DNA of 64,000 nucleotides from Diphasiastrum complanatum. Taxonomy: Eukaryota > Streptophyta > Lycopodiopsida > Lycopodiales > Lycopodiaceae. The notes under the pieces are model-generated. The model searched no databases, was not told the DNA's origin, and saw only the letters and a program-made list of their open reading frames with translations. The position numbers were made by a program, and so were the translations under genes. Position 1 is the stretch's first letter; each line of letters starts with the position of its first letter. The stretch spans positions 47,251,079 through 47,315,078 of the forward strand of contig CM055096.1 of assembly GCA_029204225.1 (NCBI GenBank), read 5' to 3'. Of the stretch, positions 44,207 to 56,215 are shown one piece after another.

Positions 44207-45112
44207 TGTTCAAACTCATGCTCAAGCCCAATTCCACTAGGTAATGAACATCCTAAAACCTGTTCATACTTATTCTGAAAAACTACACAAAAAATAAAAA
44301 GGCTAGAAATTTTAGCAAAGGATCAAAAAATTCATGATCGAATTTTTTCGACCCAAGCCTATTTTTCTGACCCAATGTTAATCCCATCAAAGAGATATTT
44401 TCCGACCCTGGATCGAATCGGATCGAGTCAAAAAATATCCGGGCGTCTTCGACCCTGGATCGGATCGGAGTCAAAAATATTCGGCCGTCTTTGACCCTGG
44501 ATCGAATCGCGTCTAATTTATTCGGCCGTCTTTGACCCTGGATCGGATCAGGTCGGGTCTAATAAATCCGACCCTTTGTATGAATTCGATCCTTTGTATA
44601 ATTTCTAATTTAGTGTATAGATTTTGACCCTTTGTAAAATTTTGACCCATTGTATGGTCAACTTAAAAATCCGACCCACGTTGACAGGCTGCCTACTTCT
44701 ATACATAACTCTCTGAAAAAAAAAATGACGGCTATCTACTACAAGACTGATGTAGTTAATCGAGTAGGTTAAAACCAGCTTTCAATGTACTGATCATCTG
44801 ACTTCCAATCATCAAGAAAGATCTGCATTGGAGTCAATGCATTGATCAGGTTATTATCTTGTAGGCATTTTGTTGTAAATAGTTAAGTTTTGTTTTCAAG
44901 TTTGTAGTATCAGTTAGCTATCAACGAACTTAGTTGAAGTTATTTTTGGAGCGCCTACAATTTTTGCGCCCAGCTTCATGCATTGTACTTATGTTTTCTG
45001 ATATCAATCTGAGTTCATGGTTTCACTACTGTTCTGTTCCATTTTCACATTGTAATATCTGATTCATCTTGAATTCAATCTTTATTGGTAGCTGTCGCAT
45101 TTCCGATCCACA
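44207..45112 (+). repeat. Family J LTR, copy 2
   Basis: 906 bp, TGTTCAAACTCATGC to CGATCCACA, homologous to 19281-20151. It holds four units of about 42-47 bases, each starting GACCCTGGATCGRATC (about 44403-44570), against two in copy 1. A polypurine tract precedes it, so it is a 3' LTR. No primer site follows. Confidence 0.75.
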
Positions 45113-45159
45113 GCTTGCTCACCACTTTCACTGCAAATATCATTTTTCTCTGATTTCCT

Positions 45160-45629
45160 CCAAAAGGAGCTATTAGCCTTAAGAATAAGGTAATTCCCTG
45201 TTTAGGCCATTAAAAGTACTTAAAATAAAGATAACATGCCAAAGTACTTAATAACACTTAACAAGGGCTAACTATCCCTCAAGATAGTTAAGTTTAGTTA
45301 AGTTAGAGGATTGTCTATAAGTAGGCAAGAGACATCATTTGAGAATCTTTTGGCTCATTTGCAATTGAGAGCATTTGGTGCTCCATCTCCTCTTCCTCCT
45401 TTGTGAATGTGAGTCTTGGGATCTTGGTCTTGCTAGGTCTCATGTGTCCCATCACATGAATCCATGTACTCTCCATTATGGAATCCATCTCTTGTTTACC
45501 TTCATTTTGATATAAGCTTTGTAGTAGCTTGTGGTTATTGCTCATCTTTGGTTCTCTTCAACATAGGCGTGGTGGTTGCCTCCATTCCCTAGAGTGTTTG
45601 GTTTGTATTGAGACATATGGCACATGACA
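45160..45629 (+). repeat. Element D1 5' LTR (left end truncated)
   Basis: Plus-strand LTR homologous, in reverse orientation, to the D2 LTR at 60345-60879: AAAGGAGCTATTAGCC, AACAAGGGCTAACTATCC, and the terminus GGCACATGACA. It ends at 45629, four bases before a primer site. The left end is lost near the J LTR. Confidence 0.75.
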
Positions 45630-45633
45630 TTTG

Positions 45634-45645
45634 TGGTATGAGAGC
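45634..45645 (+). other. Element D1 primer binding site
   Basis: TGGTATGAGAGC has one mismatch to TGGTATCAGAGC and sits four bases after the LTR end, the same spacing type as in D2. Confidence 0.7.
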
Positions 45646-46013
45646 TTAAGATCCAATAATCATTTGGTTCAACATGATTCTCATTTCATTTGAAGAGTTT
45701 AGTGCTTCTGTAGCTTTCTTCTTGCTAGTTTCGAACCTTTAAATTTTTAGGTCTAATCAGACCAAATTTTGTCATATTATTTCATTTCTAAATTCTAATC
45801 TGATTCTATAGTCTTCTAGGCTTTCTTTTAGATTTCATTTGCACCAATTTTCAAGCAATTTGGATGAGAGATGCAAAAGTTATTGTAATTTTTCCAAAAG
45901 CTGCCAAAGTAGGTGATTACAATTTGGCTTTCACTTTGTTTGAATTTTTAAGATTTGATTTGAGTATTTTTATTTTGATTTCTTTACATAATATTTTAGA
46001 GCATTGTCTTAGC
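45646..46013 (+). other. Element D1 leader, interrupted by element E
   Basis: Non-coding leader homologous to the reverse complement of about 59890-60330 in D2 (GAGATGCAAAAGTTATTG, TTTTAGAGCATTGTCTTAGC). It breaks at 46013 where E inserts and resumes at 50580-50650. Confidence 0.7.
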
Positions 46014-46714
46014 TGTGAAGAATTGCCAAAAATTGGCAAATCTAGCTTGATCAAAAACCATGTAGAATAGTGTAAATTGTGTACACAAGTGGGTCCCACA
46101 CATGTGAGGCCATGATGCCACATGGGAAACCCATCCTAATGTAGGTTAGGTCAATTCAAGAGAGTTGGTCATGTCTATTTGGTGGTCATCCCTACTTTAT
46201 AGGACCTACACCTAAGTTTAAGGTGAAAATTTGACCAACTAGCTACCTACCAAGCATAACTCTAGGAAATAGACTAGGGTTTCATTTTAGGTCAAGGAGA
46301 GTGAGTTAAATTCCTTATTACATGCTGGAAATCCACCTAACTTCAAGAAGGAAGTCGAATTTGCTATGTATTCCCTCTCTCCATAGTGAGAAGATAGAAA
46401 ATTTTTGGAGCTCATTGGCAATCTCAAGCTAGTTCACTATGTACATTGAGTTTTTGTGATCCGAATGAAACCAAATCAATTTCTACTTGTTTCTCAGGTT
46501 GAAGGCCGTACTAAAGCCTATAGTACACACGTGTTGGCTTGGATTTCAATGTTTATCAATGCTTTTGATTGTTAATGCTTGTTGTTTGTCAAATTGCCAA
46601 TCTAGATCAACTTTTTTGTGTCTAGTTTTTTGATAGATTGTTAAGCAAGCATCCAATCACTCTTGTGGATCTTTTGTAGATCCATTTATGGTCCTAAAGT
46701 ACAGTACTTTCACA
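46014..46714 (+). repeat. Element E 5' LTR
   Basis: 701 bp, TGTGAAGAATTGCC to GTACTTTCACA. It contains CACACGTGTT at 46526, a one-base variant of the shared palindrome. The primer site TGGTATCAGAACC follows directly at 46715. Confidence 0.95.
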
Positions 46715-46727
46715 TGGTATCAGAACC
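46715..46727 (+). other. Element E primer binding site
   Basis: TGGTATCAGAACC adjoins the LTR end and matches the initiator tRNA-Met complement with one change (GC to AC). Confidence 0.92.
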
Positions 46728-47140
46728 AATTACAAGAGCATAAGCCATTGATCTAATGCAAATCCATTTTTGGTGCTAAAAACTAGTCTTGAGAGGGCAA
46801 GCTAGAATCTTGATTTTGGTGAGGAGATTTGATCCCAAACTTGGTAGGGATCCAAATCCGTACTGTCCACATGTGTGGGCACCTCTGAACCTGCATTTAA
46901 TGCATGGTATTCATTTGATCCAAAAAAATTCAATTTGTGAGCTATTGGTGTAATTTTTGGCGGAGATCCTAGGATAATCTACCAAGATCATTTGCCATTG
47001 ATTAGATTTGAATTTGTTTCATGGAATCTAATTGATCTAGGCTGAGTTCAAGTCCTATTAAGGTTAAAAACAGGTATTGAAAGTACACCAAGAAGGAAGA
47101 AAGAGATTAAGTCATTTTTTTGTCCAAAAATAGCCAAAAT

Positions 47141-47488
47141 TGGCAAGATTTGATTGTAAGTAGATTTCACATCATCTTATCTTCATTCCAACTTTGTGAG
47201 GGAGTGCTAGAACTGAGATTATAAGTCCATTTGTTGGATTAGAAATCTAATTTGAGTGAAAAACTACAAGAGAGAGACCTTAGTGAGTTTCTAGAGACAA
47301 CCAAATCCATTTCTTGGCAAGATTTGTTTGAAAGTAGTTTTCACTTCATCTTATCTTCATTCCAGCTTTGTGAGGGAGTGATAGAACTGTGATTATAAGT
47401 CCATTTGTTGGATTAGAAATCAAATTTGAGTGAAACACTGCAAGTGTGAGACCTTTGTGAGTTTGAAGTCAATCAAATCTATTTCTTG
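47141..47488 (+). repeat. 174-bp tandem duplication in the E leader
   Basis: TGGCAAGATTTG at 47141 recurs at 47315. Both copies share CTTATCTTCATTCCARCTTTG and TAAGTCCATTTGTTGG. It lies between the primer site and the gag start. Confidence 0.88.
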
Positions 47489-47509
47489 TTTGTAGAAGTC
47501 ACTAGTAAG

Positions 47510-49663
47510 ATGGGATCTGCTGGAGCATACCTTCTAGAAGCTAGTGAGAGGTTGAATTCTACAAATTATGCTATTTGAAAGGTTAGAATGGAGTCACTAT
47601 TGGTGCTCCAAGACCTTTATGAGTTCTTGATTGAAGATGAAGATGAACCTCTAGGTGCACATGAGTTAGCTAGATACAAGAAGAGATCTAGGCTTGCACT
47701 TCATTGTGTGAAGATGAATGTGAGCAATGATTTGTTGAGAGAAGTATCAGCTTGTACTAATGCTAAAGAGGCTTGGGAGTCTTTAAAATCAATCTATGAG
47801 TCTAGCAACACTTCTAGAGTTCTTATGCTTAGAAATCAAATTTTGCAAAGCATGAGGAGAAGTGAGGAGAGTGCACAGGATTATGTACTCAGAATCAAGT
47901 CTCTAAATAGGGAGTTGGCTTCCATTGGAGAGAAGATTCATGATGGAGAGCTTGTACAAATTGTCCTTAATGGTCTAGGAGATGACTTTGCAAATTTGGT
48001 CCAAAGTTTTGCCATCCAAGACACTTTGCCAACTATAGAAAAACTTCACAGTGTATTAGTGGCTGAAGAGTGTAGGATGCTCCATGCAAAATCTAGGATG
48101 AGTTCCTTGTCTTTGCAGGTTGGTGATGAGAAAGCCAATTTCTCATTCAAGGGCAAAAAGAAAACCAATGGAAAGAAGAAGCATCCAAAGGAGGCCAAAG
48201 AAGAGGATGATGCATCAAGTTCAAAGGACAAGTCAAAGCAAAAATGCTTCTTTTGTGGAAAGAAGGGGCATTATGCATCTGAATGCTACAAGAGGCTGAG
48301 AGCACAAGTGGAGGAGGACAAACAAGGAAACCTTGCAAAGGAGGAGGAGGATGAAGTAGATGTATTCTTGATGGCATCTACATCCTCACCAACAAGCAAT
48401 AGCAATTCAAGAGACAATTGGTGGATCGACAGTGGGGCTAGCTCCCACATGTCTTGTGAAAAGGACTTTTTCTCAACCTTACACTCATTCAATGATGCTT
48501 AAAAGTTTGTCTTTACTGCAAATGATGAAGAGTGTAGGATAGATGGTGTTGGCACCATCTCTTTGTATCTAGAATCCTCAAAATGCATGGATCTAGAAAA
48601 TGTCCTTTATGTACCATCAATCACCAAAAATATGCTTAGTGTTGGTCTACTCTTAGAGAGTGGTTTGGATGTCCACTTTAAGCATGGTGTTTGCTTCATC
48701 TTGAAGAATGATGTTTGCATTGCAAAGGGATTTAAACATGGAAGATTGTTTAAGTTGGAAGCTAGTGTTGCTTTTGAAAGAATGAGCTTGGCGAAGGAGG
48801 AGATCACCCAAGAGGAGATCTTGGCAAAGTGTGATCTTGCTTGCATTGAGGAGGAGCATCAAAAGGAGGAAGATCTTGAGGATCAGCCTCAAAGCATGAG
48901 AGTTCCAAGGGAGTCCTCAATGACAATGGCCGAATCATCAAATTGCATGCAAATTGTCCATTCAAGTGTGCATCTTGCAAGGGTGGTGAGCATTGGAGAG
49001 TCTACTATCTTTGAATACTTTTTGGAAAGTATTAGTAGACATAAGGTGACTTGTTTCTTACCTTTAAGATCCATGGTGTTTATTACTTTGTATGACAAGA
49101 CAATGAAATGGGATGCTTTGAAATCTACATTTGTTGTTGATAAAGCAATTTCATTGGATAACTATTTTTGTAATAGTTTGAATAGAGTCATAAAAGATGA
49201 AACATCATTTGCTTTGGAAATCTTTGTGTCCACATGCTTTGTGCATGATCATTCCAATGTAAGGACCAAAGATTATCCTATTTCAATGATAGGAATAATG
49301 GTAGTGTTTTGCTCTTCAAGTAGAGATTGTAGAATCTACTTGTTTTCAACCAAAGAATTTGTCAATGGTGGAAATGTGATCTTTCAAGAGTGGAAGATTT
49401 GTAAACTTGAAGAAGCACCTTTGGATCAACACATTATTCAATTCATTGATGTTTTGGAGTCAAGTCAAGTGGAGGATCAAGCTCAAGACCCGAGGACTCC
49501 AAGGAGAACCTTGAGTATCAAGATGGAGCCATCTAGGCTCAATCACATGGATCAAGCAAGACAAGTTGTCTTTGGCAACATTATTTATGCACTTAATATT
49601 TTAATTGATGTATCTTCAAGTGCACAAAATGCCTTGGAATCCATGGCTTGGCATGATGTTTAG
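47510..49663 (+). pseudogene. Element E gag-protease-integrase-like polyprotein
   Basis: One continuous frame of 718 codons starting at the Met of MGSAGAYLLEASERL, interrupted only by TGA (47576-47578, at a normally conserved Trp) and TAA (48500-48502). Domains: UBN2 gag (residues 1-190), a Lys-rich linker, CCHC knuckle CFFCGKKGHYASEC, protease WWIDSGASSHMS, VLYVPSITKNMLSVG. The tail has traces of integrase (MQIVHSSVHLARVVSIG, CFVHDHSNVRTKD, and the post-integrase TPRRTLS region) but the DDE acids and preintegrase histidines are not recognisable. RT is absent. The frame has stayed open through the integrase-like part despite loss of its motifs. Similar to gags of G and H. Confidence 0.88.
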
Positions 49664-49860
49664 TTTTGAAGTGTGCTACATGTATATAGACACATTTATG
49701 GAACATCTTGTAAGGGATTCTCTAAGAGGTGGTGAAAGATCCTTCATGGACATCATTCTCTATTGGAGTCTCAAAAGTTCCTTGTTTGTAGCTGGATTTT
49801 TTAGACACTTCTAAAAGCTTTCATTCATCTATCAAGAGAGTTGTAAATAGATCAAGATAA
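49664..49860 (+). pseudogene. Element E residual RT fragment
   Basis: A short piece in another frame (DTFMEHLVRDSLRGGERS, then FMDIILYWSLKSSL) corresponds to the stretch after YVDD in relatives (ERSFEDITLYRKLIGSLI). It marks the join of a large internal deletion that removed the RT fingers and palm, YVDD and all of RNase H. Confidence 0.75.
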
Positions 49861-50574
49861 ATTTGAGGAGGAGTGTGAAGAATTGCCAAAAATTGGCAAA
49901 TCTAGCTTGATCAAAAACCATGTAGAATAGTGTAAATTGTGTACACAAGTGGGTCCCACACATGTGAGGCCATGATGCCACATGGGAAACCCATCCTAAT
50001 GTAGGTTAGGTCAAGTCAAGAGAGTTGGTCATGTCTATTTGGTGGTCATCCCTACTTTATAGGACCTACACCTAAGTTTAAGGTGAAAATTTGACCAACT
50101 AGCTACCTACCAAGCATAACTCTAGGAAATAGACTAGGGTTTCATTTTAGGTCAAGGAGAGTGAGTTAACTTCCTTATTACATGCTGGAAATCCACCTAA
50201 CTTCAAGAAGGAAGTCGAATTTGCTATGTATTCCCTCTCTCCATAGTGAGAAGATAGAAAAATTTTGGAGCTCATTGGCAATCTCAAGCTAGTTCACTAT
50301 GTACATTGAGTTTTTGTGATCCAAATGAAACCAAATCAATTTCTACTTGTTTCTCAGGTTGAAGGCCGTACTACAGCCTGTAGTACACACGTGTGGGCTG
50401 GGATTTCAATGTTTATCAATGCTTTTGATTGTTAATGCTTGTTGTTTGTCAAATTGCCAATGTAGATCAACTTTTTTGTGTCTAGTTTTTTGATAGATTG
50501 TTAAGCAAGCATCCAATCACTCTTGTGGATCTTTTGTAGATCCATTTATGGTCCTAAATTACAATACTTTCACA
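49861..50574 (+). repeat. Element E polypurine tract and 3' LTR
   Basis: ATTTGAGGAGGAG (49861-49873), then a 701-bp LTR (49874-50574). It contains the palindromes GTACTACAGCCTGTAGTAC (near 50368) and CACACGTGTG (50386-50395) side by side. Confidence 0.95.
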
Positions 50575-50579
50575 TTAAA

Positions 50580-52810
50580 TTTGATCCATGTGGCTGGTCA
50601 TTTGGATTAGTATTGAAGAAGTTATGACAAATCTTGATTTATAGCTCTAGTTGGCCTTGCCTTACAAAGGCAATACTATGTGGTGAAGTCAGTCAAAGGA
50701 CTTATGAAAAAAGTCAATGTTAAAGGATATGCTTTGGTGGTTGTCTAAATTTTAAAGGCTAGAACCTTTGTTGAGGGTTGAAATACAACATGGATTAGTT
50801 GGCATGCAAAAATTCAGCATGCAAACCATGTTGATCATTAAAGTGCAAAAAGGAAATGCATAAAAACGCAATGGCTCATGTAAAGAATGAATGCATAGTA
50901 GTTAAGCCGCAAAAAGTAAAAGCATTAAAAAAGGCAATGACACATGTTGCATAATGTGGAGTGCTGATCCCTGCTTGATGCATAGGAGAGGGTGAGATCA
51001 GGCGCCACTATCGTGGAAAATTAGCTATAATAGGTTTGTTGTAGCTACTAGAGTTTTGATCTTACCATAGTCCGCGTGTTTCCAGCATGTTGAACATAAA
51101 TTATCTCACCTAACAAAAATATTTTGCATGTTGTTGATAGCTCTACGTTTGTCTTTGCTAACCTATATATGTGAATCGTAGTGGGTATTGGTAATCGTGT
51201 CAATAGTTTTTTCTTCAGTACGTATTTTATCTCAAATGTTGCATAATCAAGATATTATGTTGTCATGATTCTGTTGTTCCAAATCACAATTTCTCCAAAA
51301 ATCCGGATTGCATTTGAAGATCTGACGCTGTATTTTTTTGGCGCAGTTTTCATAATTCCTAATTATGAAATATAACTATAGTAAACAATCCAGAATTAAT
51401 GCTAATAAGCAGCTGCTACAATTTTTAGTGTAAGCAATTAGCAAATGAGGTGGGTTAGTGTTATGTTATGATGTTATCTATACACATATCCTACATCAAT
51501 GAAGTGCATGTATTTTTTGCCATGCAATGTGGTTATTTCTTTTTCGCCAAACAAATTTATTTTTTAAAAGTAACTGATTACTCTCTCTATGAGAGTACAG
51601 ACTTGCAAATTGAAAAACAATCTATCACAACAAACATGTCTTGTTTTAGGAGAATCATTGATTCTTTCTTTGTACTTTGCAATTTTTTTGAGATTTCCTC
51701 CATGTTTTTGTATGAAATCATCAAGAAATATTTCTTGCTCATTGGAATTGCTCAGTGGATGCATTCTTGTGTTTCTCACTTGGTTTGATACTTGATGATA
51801 TTTGTTTGTTCTTATGTACTTTTTCAAGTAATAAATGTTGTTGTTGTTTGATACTAGTGAGTCTTGATGGAGTTGTTGTTAACAATTAACATTTTTGGCA
51901 AGTAGTGAAATTGATTTATTAGAGAGTGTAGATTTTGTTTCATCATTTCTGTCCATATATATCGCTTTTGTTTTTTGTTGTTTGATGAGATATGTGGTTC
52001 TATGAGATATGTTGTTGATGGCTCTTTCCAAGGATATACTTCTACTTTGTCGTCAATATTCATTTGTATAATGATGATTTTCATTGTTCCAATTGGATTG
52101 ATGCATGTCACAATTTCTCAAATTGTTGTTGTTGAATCAGTGTCACAATGATATACTACTAACTTCTTGTTCATGCATTTGAAAAACCAAAACAAGCATA
52201 AGATGTCACATTGTATTGGCGATTGATTGTCGTTGTTGATTAGAAGTTTTGTGTATGTATCAAATGATGTGATTTGCTAATATGAATTTTAAAAACTGGA
52301 TCGTTTTTGTAGTGTTTTTTCCAAACCATAGGATCATAGTCATTTTCTCTTAAACTTAGCAGATATCATTGCACAACATTTGTTCGAAGCTTGCTTGCGG
52401 TAATGTGATCATTCAACAAAAATGAAAAGACGTTGAAAATGTCATGATTGATTTGATAGATAGAAAAAAATTCAAAGTCTATATAGTCTCTTGGTCCATA
52501 GCCATTTGTGCAAATATTGATGGCCATTGTGGTTGTAAAAGATAAAATACTATGCTTCTCATGCTAAGAAGAAAATAAGAAAAACTTAACGACTGAATTG
52601 ACTATAATGATAAGTTCGTGTAATTTGGTATTTGCTTTGATCTACTATGACTAATTGATAACGTCTATCTTAGTTAGGTATTAACTTCAATCTATCAAAA
52701 TCCATGATTATACCACTAGCATTCGTGCAAAATTTTCCTTTCACATTCGCTTGCATAAGTTTTGAACGTAGTCCCTTTCCGTCGACTTCTAAGTACCGTA
52801 TAAATGGTGC
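50580..52810. other. End of D1 leader, then unassigned sequence
   Basis: The first 70 bases continue the D1 leader. The rest (50650-52810) is AT-rich, with open frames on both strands (for example 51468-51788 plus, 51564-51827 minus), none with a recognisable domain or retroelement motif. No gene can be supported. Confidence 0.35.
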
Positions 52811-52814
52811 TCCT

Positions 52815-53760
52815 TGTGAGAAATTGGCAAAAATCTAGCTTGTTATTTTTTATGATAGAAGTTTGTAAGTGAATCTCGCATGTGTGGAGGATGTTCCCAC
52901 GTGTGGAGAATTGTAAAGTAAATAAAAATTTTTGATATAGGGGTCTCATAGAATCTCATAGTCAAGCATTTAGGTGTAGGATGTTGATAGGGTCAAATTT
53001 GGCATAGATGGCAAATTATCCATTTCCACTTGTAATGCCACTATTGAGCCAAAATAGAGTAGGAGGCCAAACTTGTGCCAATTAGAGTGTAGACAAGTGT
53101 AATGCTTTTGTTCGATGAAGTTTAAGAGGTCCAATAGGATTTAGAGGTGGAACCATGAGTGGTCCAATAGAATTTGAGGTTTGCTTGAAAATGGTCCAAT
53201 AGAATTTAGAGGTGCATGGATCAATGGTCCAATAGGATTAAGAGGTGGCAAAGTGTGGTCCAATCATAGTTAAGCATAGTGGTAGCTCGTGGATCTACTA
53301 GTATCATTGTACTCCTCATTTGGATCTAATTGATTTTGAGATTGAGTGGATTTTGAGTGTAAGTGATTTTCTAGCTTTCTCTCTCTACCCGAGAGCTAGT
53401 GATGATTTTCTCTCTCTACCTGAGGAGAGCAGCTTGTTTTTACTTAGATTACTTTTGGAACACTTCCCACACGTGTGAGTGAGAGTTGGAAGTGATTGAA
53501 TGCATGTAGTAGTGTGTTTTTGCCATAGAATTCAAAGATAGATCTTGAATCTCAATTTAGTCTTGATCTTGGTGCATCTACACACCTTAGGAGATCACAA
53601 GTACATGTTGTGGACAGTCCACACGTGTGAAATCAACACTCCTAGCTCCAAAATTGAATCAATCCAGGTATCCTTTAAAATGACTTCAATTGAAGAGCTG
53701 TCCAATTTCACAAGCTTTGCTCGTAAATTCTCGACTTTTATTGCACTAGTTTCTTTCTGA
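52815..53760 (+). repeat. LTR-like segment (family F), right end uncertain
   Basis: TGTGAGAAATTGGCAAAAATCTAGCTTG at 52815 resembles the start of the E LTR. The segment has CACACGTGTG twice (53468-53477, 53620-53629) and internal repeats. The right boundary and any primer site are not seen. Confidence 0.45.
53125..53265 (+). repeat. GGTCCAATAG internal repeats
   Basis: Five occurrences of GGTCCAATAGRATTTAGAGGTG-like units (about 53126, 53161, 53192, 53226, 53257), spaced 30-35 bases and degenerate. Confidence 0.8.
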
Positions 53761-53869
53761 TAGAGGCAACAATATGTTGAGCTTTCTTTGTTTACGAAAC
53801 TTGAAATTTTGCAAATTGAGTAGACGATCTCGTATAATCTTTGATTGATTCCAGTCACCACCAATGTGC

Positions 53870-54640
53870 CTTCAACCTAAAATTTCGATCCAAAACGATC
53901 TTTTTGTAATCATCTTTACGAGATGACCAAAAGGTTATCTGGAAAAAACAAACCAAAACCACGTAGTTGTTTGTTATGAAGTATATGTGAAAAACATGCA
54001 ATAACATTGTAGTAAATATCAAGAAGTGCTTACACCAATTTTTACATGCTCATCAAATCCATCTACAATGATTAATACGTCTCGATTTGAATAATGTGGT
54101 CCAACTTCAATCTTTGTAACTGCCACTGTTGCTACCAATGCAAGCTCGTTTCTTCCAAGATTTTGTTGTAAAAACATTTTCACAATATTTATAAAAGTCT
54201 AGAAGACTGATCTCCGGAAAAAACTCCAAGCAAGTGTTGAATTGTGGTAGTTTTGTAATCATTGTGGATGGTTGCAAAGTGAGACTATAATTTGAGCTTC
54301 CTCCTTTGCCCTTGAATTTTTTTCAACGACTGCAAAATCTCTAACTGCAACACAATCAAAAAATTGCAAATCTGTATATTTGTGAAAATAATTTTCGTCA
54401 ATAGAGAGTGTTATTGTGTCGTCGCCACTTTCGTCAATCAAATCAAATTTCAAATATTTTTTGCACGTGGTTGTACTATTCCAATTGCCATACTTTGTCC
54501 AAATTTGACCCACAAATAAACCACCTCTTGTGTTGGGATGCACGTCATTGCTTGATCTCAAAATGAATGCATTGTCAATCGTCTGTTGGGAGACTTTAGA
54601 TTATATCAAACTCAAGTTGTTAATTTCATCGGACCTTCTG
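53870..54640 (-). pseudogene. RPA/OB-fold-like gene fragment, possibly with an intron
   Basis: The minus-strand frame from about 54590 to 54259 reads NDVHPNTRGGLFVGQIWTKY, CKKYLKFDLIDESGDDTITL, NYFHKYTDLQFFDCVAVRDF, a pattern similar to the OB-fold DNA-binding domains of replication protein A and of Helitron-associated RPA-like proteins. After a frame change it continues as LGRNELALVATVAVTKIEVG and RDVLIIVDGFDEHVKIG (near 54040-54160). A candidate intron on the minus strand (GTAAGCAC near 54037 to TTTTTTCCAG near 53943) joins ITFWSSRKDDYKK. The family call is weak; a captured or decayed host gene is possible, as is a Helitron relic, but no helicase is seen. Confidence 0.35.
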
Positions 54641-54916
54641 GAAAACTTATTCTTTTGCTTCGAATTTGTCGAGGAAGAACACCTTAAGTATTAAGTTCTT
54701 ATTGTTTGTCCTATTCAAAGTTTTTCTTATCATCACTTGGCAAATCATTGTCTTCATTCAAATCTACAAACGAATTTTTGCACAACTAACCAAGATTAGC
54801 AAGCACAATCTTTATTTTGAATAATCACATCTTAACATTTATAATTTGTATTTAGAAAAGTCCATAATAATCAAGATTACGTTGTAGAGTATTTTAGTAT
54901 ATAAAAATATTCAAAA
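54641..54916. other. Unassigned sequence
   Basis: The minus strand may hold further upstream codons of the RPA-like fragment (FVDLNEDNDLPSDDKKNFE near 54735-54790). Nothing else is recognised. Confidence 0.25.
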
Positions 54917-56215
54917 TCACTCCCTAACCATATTCACACTTTCAATGGCCACATTAACATCCAACTTAAAAAGCCTTCCTTGCTTAATGCCACTAGCTAT
55001 GCACTTATCACTTTTCAAGATCGAACATACTCCATTCTTGAAATGTACATCTAGTTCATTGTCCATTAGTTGACCAACACTAAACAAGTTTTTTGTAATG
55101 GATGGAACAAAGAAAACATTATCAAAATCTATCCTCTTAGATGATCCTAAGCATAATGGAATAGATCCTATGCCATCTATCTTACATTCTTGATCACTAG
55201 CAGTGTAGATTGACTTCTTAGAATCATTACAAGAAAGTAAAGTAGAAAAATAATGCTTGTTGAATGACATGTGGGAGCTAGCCCCACTATCAATCCACCA
55301 TGTCTCTTGGCTTGATTTTGGTGTAGATGCTACCATCAAGGATGTGTTGAAGCCATCCTCTTCCTCCTCCCCTTGTGCAAGATTGCCTTGATCTTCACTC
55401 CCTTGTGCATTTTTCTTCTTGTAGCATTTGGAAGCAAAGTGTCCTTTCTTTCCACAAAAGAAACACTTTAGCTTGGCTTTGTTCTTTTGCTTCCCTTTCG
55501 AGGTAGATCCTCCATCCTTGACCTCGGCATCCTTGCCTTGGTAATTCTTGAATGGATGAGTCTTCTTCTTGCCTTTTGATGTGAAGTTTGCTTTCTCATC
55601 ACCACCATGTAGTGACATAGACCCCATTCTTGTCTTGAGGTGTAGAATCCTACTATCCTAGGCCACAAGAACATTATGCAACTTATCTATTGATGGAAGT
55701 TGGTCTTGAATAGCAAAATATTGAACTATATTAGAGAACTCATCACGTAATCCATTCAAAATTACTTGAACTAGCTCATTATCTTGGATCTTCTCTCCTA
55801 TAGGTCCCAATTCTTTGTTTAAAGACTTTATCCTTAGGACATACTCTTGTCCATTCTCTCCACTTCCCCTCATGCTTTGCAAGATCAAGTTCCTTAGCAT
55901 AAGCACTCTTGAAGTGTTGTTGGATTCATAAATGTTCTTTAGTGAATCCCAAGCCTCTTTTGATGAGGCACAAGAAGCTACCTCCTTCAAGAGGTCATTG
56001 CTTACATTCAACTTTAAGCAATGCAAGGCTAATCTAGCCCTCTTCTTGTATTTCAATTGTTCTTGGGCAGCTTGAGGCTCTTCCTCAACTCCTAAAAAAA
56101 TATCAAAGAGGTCATGGATCACAAGTAGTGATTCCATCCTCACTTTCCAAATGGAATAGTTTGTGGAGGTTAGTTTCTCACTAGATTCTAACAAATTTCC
56201 ACCCATGGATGACAA
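54917..56215 (-). pseudogene. Element G copia gag-protease, one stop
   Basis: Minus-strand frame from Met 56215 (MSSMGGNLLESSEKLTSTNY) to 54917, 433 codons with a single in-frame TAG at 55658-55660. UBN2 gag: SIWKVRMESLLVIHDLFDI, RARLALHCLKLNVSNDLL, EYVLRIKSLNKELGPIG. Then a Lys-rich linker, CCHC knuckle CFFCGKKGHFASKC (near 55440-55480), protease WWIDSGASSHMS, and NVFFVPSITKNLFSVGQLM. It stops after AIESVNMVRE, where the preintegrase domain should start. It closely resembles the E and H polyproteins. Integrase and RT are missing. Confidence 0.92.

Larger units (their letters stand above)
46014..50574 (+). mobile_element. Element E: compact copia element lacking RT
   Basis: 4561-bp element with 701-bp LTRs, a primer site (46715), a polypurine tract (49861-49873), and one coding frame, inserted in the D1 leader. 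Flanks are TTAGC (46009-46013) and TTAAA (50575-50579); comparison with D2 shows the uninterrupted site, so the right copy of the target repeat has probably mutated. LTRs differ at roughly a dozen positions (about 98 percent identical). RT and RNase H are reduced to a piece of about 50 codons, so it would need enzymes in trans. Confidence 0.93.
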
